Shown in pieces: positions 23,501-27,128 of a stretch of 27,128 nucleotides of DNA. The translations under genes were made by a program, and so were the position numbers. How positions within the stretch are numbered: the first letter of the stretch is position 1; the number at the start of each line of letters is the position of its first letter. The DNA is from Bacteroidales bacterium UBA3543 (lineage in GTDB: Bacteria; Bacteroidota; Bacteroidia; Bacteroidales; UBA932), in NCBI GenBank assembly GCA_002376715.1, contig DFOK01000061.1, positions 1 through 27,128 of the forward strand, given 5' to 3'. The notes beneath the pieces are model-generated. The model ran no database searches, was not told the DNA's origin, and saw only the letters and a list, made by a program, of their open reading frames with translations.

Positions 23501-23830
23501 CCTTGCAAAGGTCTTCATTACCAGCTGGAAAAATCTGTCGATAGTACTTACATTAAAGCCGGAATAGTCGTGCAGGATCTCTTTTAGGAGCTTCTCCGAA
23601 TCTTTATCCCCTTTTGCTGCTTTAATATAGAGTTTTTCCAAGATACGCTCTTTCATCTCATCAGTGGCCTTGTTGGTAAAGGTTACCGCAAGGATGTTTC
23701 TATGGGGATGTGGATTGCCGGCGTCATAGCTCTTTTCAAGCATCTCCAGGTAGGTCTCGGTCAGTTTATGCGTTTTACCTGCACCTGCAGAAGCTATAAT
23801 AATCTTAGGGTTATCTTTTGTATCGGGCAT
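20579..23830 (-). CDS. addA: AddA-like UvrD-family helicase-nuclease subunit
   Basis: 1083 aa. An SF1A (UvrD/Rep) helicase fused to a C-terminal PD-(D/E)XK nuclease, the AddA/RecB layout. Walker A ASAGAGKT at 13-20, NILAVTFTNKATDEMKERI (motif Ia), LLDEFQDTSKLQW (Walker B, about 385-395), VGDVKQSIYRFRGSD (motif III, about 417-430), VMTIHKAKGLGFKAVIIP (motif V, about 732-750), TRAYFEMVIYT (motif VI). The nuclease region near 1005-1040 has QRPDRILMGKDETIVIDYKFGK with the catalytic D...DxK pattern and Gln/Tyr in REQVRDYM. Together with the upstream AddB-like protein (12-base gap) it would resect double-strand breaks for RecA loading. Bacteroidetes AddA is shorter than the B. subtilis protein (about 1230 aa), so the symbol is a family-level call. 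Confidence 0.9.
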   Translation of the reverse strand: MPDTKDNPKIIIASAGAGKTHKLTETYLEMLEKSYDAGNPHPHRNILAVTFTNKATDEMKERILEKLYIKAAKGDKDSEKLLKEILHDYSGFNVSTIDRFFQLVMKTFARELGEYGSYDVELDSEGATIEAIDRMMDSLGDDKDKTLLKWLVDYSRSVIDDGRSWDVRKELYKFSDLFYKEDFLIKKRGEAGYLYRVDDGSGIDPKAEIKKFLKEINIITTKFESEAKVLAEKIIIEYDRVNGIIAKMRVGDKSPRNGIDKIAKGIIPDSLSKTLQNASTWCLKEDKTIYQQFKDNYLKGLNIKADALKTHFDNHFITYNTAITIRKNIYLLGLTTDIFKELDKYLKENNLVLLSTTADILNRIIDRSDTPFIYERIGNRIDHILLDEFQDTSKLQWQNFEPLINNNIANSNDNLIVGDVKQSIYRFRGSDSSLLRNLPKNKKVTPEIKYENWRSADTIVRFNSDFFESITKNDPIVKDIYTGCSQVMPEKEYNQGNLNRYDAGAVKVRVFEVDEEDKKAWMQEALDALAGKEDDIKDLGEIGRLTDDGYELRDITILVRTNKEGKMVVDKLISKGINVVTEEVLVLGYSRAVLKIVTLLKYRDNPDDQVNQLMLKTLFTENQESNIGDLTGKELAEMPLKEGCEAIFTALFNEDQRDNLKALSLYESCEVMLRSIYDEIPDYEIEFVQAFLDEVNRFMTRNGSDLPEFLKWWEESGQNVKINSSSDQNAVRVMTIHKAKGLGFKAVIIPFFNEKTSVKTFPIPPYLWCIPDIDELKNIGLIPVKYTTKDNTGFEKDFETERKETYIDTMNIAYVAMTRAYFEMVIYTPYESKDDSMATRLSSFVKERGKDGKIVECENGYLFEARANNGQWRYSDAKKIAREQQGATEKVKVLENGIETKPVKSFRSIPIGDRLEQSFRSRDFFEFEKDPLESPRIKGLVLHDILSEIRTIDDLDDAVNRAVIHGDLKASECEDAKNFLAKRIKSVAERHWFDGTYDTLNEQEILIKNGDTQRPDRILMGKDETIVIDYKFGKHDDAKYREQVRDYMKNLMQMGLPGVTGYIWYFKDNDIVQVNLNEEKTLF

Positions 23831-23842
23831 ATTCGATAGGTT

Positions 23843-26800
23843 TTACAAGATTTTACAAATGTTTTGGTAATTGCAGTAACGGCATGCGCCATATTCTCCG
23901 TCATCAAAGGTGACAGCTTTGAAAGGTACCTTTTCATCAAATATCTCCTTAATTTTCTCCTTCACTTTCTCCTCAAATGCATCCATGATCTCCTTTGTAA
24001 GCCCCTCCTGAGAGCGTACGCCCTTATTTTCGTGGAAATGTCGTAGCGCAATGACAGCGGGAAGAATATTATCGCTATTTTCTATATTAGGCTGATGCAA
24101 GTACATCATTTTGTAGAGTAAAAGCTGGAATGAAACCGAGTTTTTAACGCAAGAGCCATTTTTTTCTTCTTTGAAAAGTTTTGGTATCGTATCATTGGGT
24201 TTGGCTCCCTTTTCATCGCGCATTTTTCCACTCACACTTCCCGTTTTGTAGTCGATTATCCTGATTGTACCACTCTTTTCATCAACCCTGTCGATGGAGC
24301 CTTTGATTTTCACAGTGCCGATATTGTCAATATCCATGTAATAGTTGATTTTCATTTCAGCAGCCTTGAATGTGAAAGGAGCATACTCTTCATCTATTTC
24401 GAGGGTTTTATCCACAAAATCAGCGATCAATTCGAATACTATTCTTTCCTGCCCGGAGAGATCGTCATAACTGATGGTGTTATTTGTATAGTTATATCCC
24501 CGTTTTTCCCTCGCTTTGGCAAATCCTTCAAGTATCAAGTCTTTGATATGATCTTTGTCCTCTCTAAGATCCTTTATATCACTCTTATTTACGGTTGAAG
24601 ATTTGTTGCTCACATGCTGAGTATAGAGTTTCTCCATCACATAGTGAAAAATTGTGCCGAATTGTGCTCCGTCCACCTCTTCCACCACTTCATCTTCTTC
24701 ACCGATTCCTTCGACATGTTTGAGATAAAACATCCTTTGACATTTGAAGTAATCATTGAGGGTGGAGGCTGAAAAACTGCCGTTGAAATCGCAGTCAGGC
24801 CTTTGAATGTACTTTTCCCGCAGTTTTGCCATCACAGCCGGACTCTTTTCGATATCCAGGTTGTTCTCCTCCCTGCCTTTCATGTTGTAGGAGAGTGCCA
24901 GCTGCGTAATATCCAGCCTCCTACTTCCATCCCTCGGTATATTGTAGCCATATTTTAGCTGGTGGATGTAGCGGCTCGGTTCTCCGACTTTAGTGCCTTC
25001 CGTGCGTGAGTCGTGGATGAGCCAGATGTTTTCCGCTCTGCAAATACTGCGGTAGAAATGGTATGCTGAGATGGAGTCCTGGTACTCATAAGTTGGGAGG
25101 CCGAACCCAAGCCGGATATTATATGGTATAAAGGAGTTGCTGACATTTCCCGAAGGGAAAATACCCTCGTTGCAGGAGAGGATTATGACATTTTTGAAGT
25201 CGAGCGTTCTGGTCTCCAAAGGTCCCATAATCTGGATGCCTTGCAGAGGTTCGCCCTTGTAGGGGACAGAGAGTACTGAGACGATTTGCTTTAAGATCCG
25301 GAAATAGGTCTTAATCTCCGTAAATTCGAGTCCAAGGTCCGAGATACGTTTGACCGTCCTTAGGTAGTGGTATGCGGCCTCACTGTCGATGCCGGTTAGA
25401 TGCTTCTGAATAAGTAAGAGAATATTCTCGAGCCAATTACTAATATTTTTGGTGTCGGGAGCCGTGCTAAATATTGTTTTAAATATCTCATTTTTACTGA
25501 GTTGCTGCTCATCGGCCTCAATCTGCCACTTGTAACTCTCAAGTGCATCCGGATTGATATATACGAGGTTTCTGCCTACAATCTCATCCTTGATGCTCCT
25601 AAGTCCCTCTTCAGGGAGTACAGCTGTAAGGAAGGGATGGCTGAGAAGGGCCATTACGCTTTTATGGTGAAATGAGACCCCACCACTCTTATTTGGACGA
25701 GTTTTTTTGTGCAGCTCCTCCAGTTGGGAGACAAATGTGGCAGTGTGTGAGTTGATCAATGGATAACCCATCGTGACATTGACCTTATCAATACAATCCG
25801 GAATGGAATTGAGCATTGGATGGAGCAGAGTTTCATCGGGTAGAACTATGGCGGTCTCTTCGAGGTCAAGGTTGACGAGAAGAGTCCCATCTTTATTACA
25901 GTGAATACCTTCCAGTATTTCCGTCACATATCTCGTCTGACCAACAGCTGAGGGGACACTCACAATATTAATTTTTCCAGGTCCTATATCATAACGAAGG
26001 GGTTCAAGGGGTGTCCCGTAAGGCTTAATGATAGCTTTTTGGGAAAATTCCACGACATTCCCGTAGGGTGTTTTCTCCCTTCCGCTGTAACGAAGCATAA
26101 ATTGCGAGGATTTGTTGGCCTTGTCAGTGAGGATATCTCCATAATAATCCCAGATAAAATCCACATCAATACCGCTTCCGGGTTTATCAAGTTGCCTAAA
26201 AAGCACCTTTTCACACTCATTCAGGGCGTTTAGACCTATGAAAATTATTTTATCGTATTTACGACATTTGTTTAAAATCTCTTCTTTTTTCGCTTTTTCC
26301 TGCGGCTCTGCAATCTCTTCTTTCAGCGCTTCGGCAACCTCGCGGTACATCATTCCCTCATACATCAGATTTTTCTCCTTTAGGGCTTCGCGGAATCGGG
26401 TATATAGTTTGTACAAATTGTCCCAAATAGTGGAAAATTCCCCCTTGATATCTATTTTATCCCTCTCTTCATTCCCTTTGTTTATCTCATTATTTCCCCT
26501 CTCTTCGTTCTCTTTATCTTCATCATTTTCGGTATCCTCAATACTCTCTTCTTTATCTCCATTATCTTCATTCTTTTTACTCGCTATATCACTCTTTTTG
26601 CTATGAGTCCAACTTGTGTAGAACTCCTTTATAGCTCTTTTCTGCTCTTCACTCAAATAATCATTTTCATCCGCAGTCAGCTTCCTTAGGTCTCCGATAT
26701 TTGAAAACAGTTTATCAGCATCAACCAAATATTTGTCGATATCGTCGAAATCATTCAGAAACACATCCCCCCAATAAACAAACTCGTCAAATGTATTCTG

Positions 26801-27085
26801 TACTTTCTCTTCCTGAGCTTTAAAAAGCTCCGCGTACTCCTGATACAAAATGTAGAGCGCTTCAATTTTATCAACCAATTGTCCACCTGAAAGTTCCAGG
26901 AATAAGTCATTAATTGTAATCATCTTCGGCGCAAAAAGAGCCTCACCCTCCATGCATTGGGTCAGATACTTCCTGAAAAAGATAGATGAGCGCCTGTTTG
27001 GGAATACAAAACAGAGCTTATTGATCTCACTTTCATGTTCTTGATAAAAATGGCGTGCAACGCAATAAAGGAATTTATTTTCCAT
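23843..27085 (-). CDS. addB: AddB-like PD-(D/E)XK nuclease subunit with Fe-S cysteines
   Basis: 1080 aa, partner of the AddA-like protein. The N-terminus (LCFVFPNRRSSIFFRKYL) resembles the inactive-helicase start of AddB-type proteins, but I see no Walker A. SCNEGIFPSG and a QDSISAYHFYRSICRAENIWLIHDSR stretch match the helicase-like core. The C-terminal nuclease (about 770-1080) begins SASTLNDYFKCQRMFYLKH and has IKGSIDRVD...IRIIDYKTG near 930-945. Cys at about 782 plus CRYCNYQNIC (1068, 1071, 1077) reproduce the AddB Fe-S pattern C...CxxCxxxxxC that pins the nuclease domain. Residues about 162-212 are an acidic low-complexity insertion. It is the first gene of the minus-strand run; no TAnnTTTG box was seen in the 43 bases upstream within the window. 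Confidence 0.87.
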   Translation of the reverse strand: MENKFLYCVARHFYQEHESEINKLCFVFPNRRSSIFFRKYLTQCMEGEALFAPKMITINDLFLELSGGQLVDKIEALYILYQEYAELFKAQEEKVQNTFDEFVYWGDVFLNDFDDIDKYLVDADKLFSNIGDLRKLTADENDYLSEEQKRAIKEFYTSWTHSKKSDIASKKNEDNGDKEESIEDTENDEDKENEERGNNEINKGNEERDKIDIKGEFSTIWDNLYKLYTRFREALKEKNLMYEGMMYREVAEALKEEIAEPQEKAKKEEILNKCRKYDKIIFIGLNALNECEKVLFRQLDKPGSGIDVDFIWDYYGDILTDKANKSSQFMLRYSGREKTPYGNVVEFSQKAIIKPYGTPLEPLRYDIGPGKINIVSVPSAVGQTRYVTEILEGIHCNKDGTLLVNLDLEETAIVLPDETLLHPMLNSIPDCIDKVNVTMGYPLINSHTATFVSQLEELHKKTRPNKSGGVSFHHKSVMALLSHPFLTAVLPEEGLRSIKDEIVGRNLVYINPDALESYKWQIEADEQQLSKNEIFKTIFSTAPDTKNISNWLENILLLIQKHLTGIDSEAAYHYLRTVKRISDLGLEFTEIKTYFRILKQIVSVLSVPYKGEPLQGIQIMGPLETRTLDFKNVIILSCNEGIFPSGNVSNSFIPYNIRLGFGLPTYEYQDSISAYHFYRSICRAENIWLIHDSRTEGTKVGEPSRYIHQLKYGYNIPRDGSRRLDITQLALSYNMKGREENNLDIEKSPAVMAKLREKYIQRPDCDFNGSFSASTLNDYFKCQRMFYLKHVEGIGEEDEVVEEVDGAQFGTIFHYVMEKLYTQHVSNKSSTVNKSDIKDLREDKDHIKDLILEGFAKAREKRGYNYTNNTISYDDLSGQERIVFELIADFVDKTLEIDEEYAPFTFKAAEMKINYYMDIDNIGTVKIKGSIDRVDEKSGTIRIIDYKTGSVSGKMRDEKGAKPNDTIPKLFKEEKNGSCVKNSVSFQLLLYKMMYLHQPNIENSDNILPAVIALRHFHENKGVRSQEGLTKEIMDAFEEKVKEKIKEIFDEKVPFKAVTFDDGEYGACRYCNYQNICKIL
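26450..26602 (-). repeat. Low-complexity acidic/Asn-rich insertion in the addB-like gene
   Basis: This encodes about 51 residues (162-212) made almost only of Glu, Asp, Lys and Asn with scattered Gly, Arg, Ile and Ser, including a near-repeat of GNEERDK-type segments. The coding strand is strongly purine-rich. It sits between EFYTSWTHSKK and the FSTIWDNLY helix and is probably a disordered loop. Confidence 0.7.
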
Positions 27086-27128
27086 AATTTTCTTGTTTTA
27101 CAATATTATATATCGTACGGTGAGAAAT

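Noticed and set aside
20579..27085. The nuclease-helicase pair as a novel defence system
   Set aside because: The motifs and Fe-S cysteines match the AddAB repair complex, and no effector or integrase accompanies it.

Overview
The window looks like chromosomal DNA of an anaerobic, fermentative member of the Bacteroidales. Three things point there. Seven gene starts (and, more weakly, the tmRNA) carry the Bacteroidetes -7 box TAnnTTTG, two of them with an exact -33 TTTG. Gene starts lack Shine-Dalgarno-like sequence. The tmRNA tag ends in NYALAA, as in Bacteroides and Porphyromonas. Species cannot be named from the sequence. Coding density is high and I see no phage, transposase, CRISPR array or rRNA/tRNA cluster.

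Layout. 1-2.6 kb, minus strand: a stand-alone ComEC competence-domain membrane protein, then a PurF-family amidophosphoribosyltransferase whose catalytic N-terminal cysteine is missing. 2.6-5.9 kb, plus strand: acetate kinase, phosphate butyryltransferase and butyrate kinase as a tight operon behind a good promoter and ahead of a strong terminator. 6.1-7.1 kb, minus strand: an unrecognised exported protein. 7.3-11.05 kb, plus strand: MATE transporter, cytidylate-kinase-like protein and the ABC-F ribosome factor EttA. 11.07-12.1 kb, minus strand: AsnA, sharing a divergent promoter region with two tandemly duplicated acyl-CoA ligases (12.2-15.5 kb, plus). 15.56-15.96 kb: tmRNA (ssrA) followed by a terminator. 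16.2-17.1 kb, minus: EamA transporter. 17.3-18.5 kb, plus: exported SGNH hydrolase and GNAT acetyltransferase. 18.5-27.1 kb, minus: AddB-like and AddA-like helicase-nuclease subunits, a PhzF protein and a DUF362/ferredoxin protein.

Functional themes. The ackA-ptb-buk operon converts acyl-CoA to acyl-phosphate to acid plus ATP, i.e. fermentative ATP production (butyrate or branched-chain acids). The paired acyl-CoA ligases run the opposite way, activating acids at ATP cost. AddAB covers double-strand-break repair; tmRNA and EttA deal with stalled or energy-limited ribosomes.

The least expected structure is a family of degenerate tandem repeats with a 7-base period in intergenic DNA at six places (5.87, 6.05, 7.12, 8.68, 16.02 and 17.15 kb). 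Each copy has its own variant of a core like NGTTRSS. One copy runs through the stop codon of the MATE gene, and two face each other around the buk terminator. No clearly new multi-gene system was found. The other points of interest are the cysteine-less PurF homologue with a composition step inside it, the ligase duplication junction made of overlapping codons, and an acidic low-complexity insertion in AddB.
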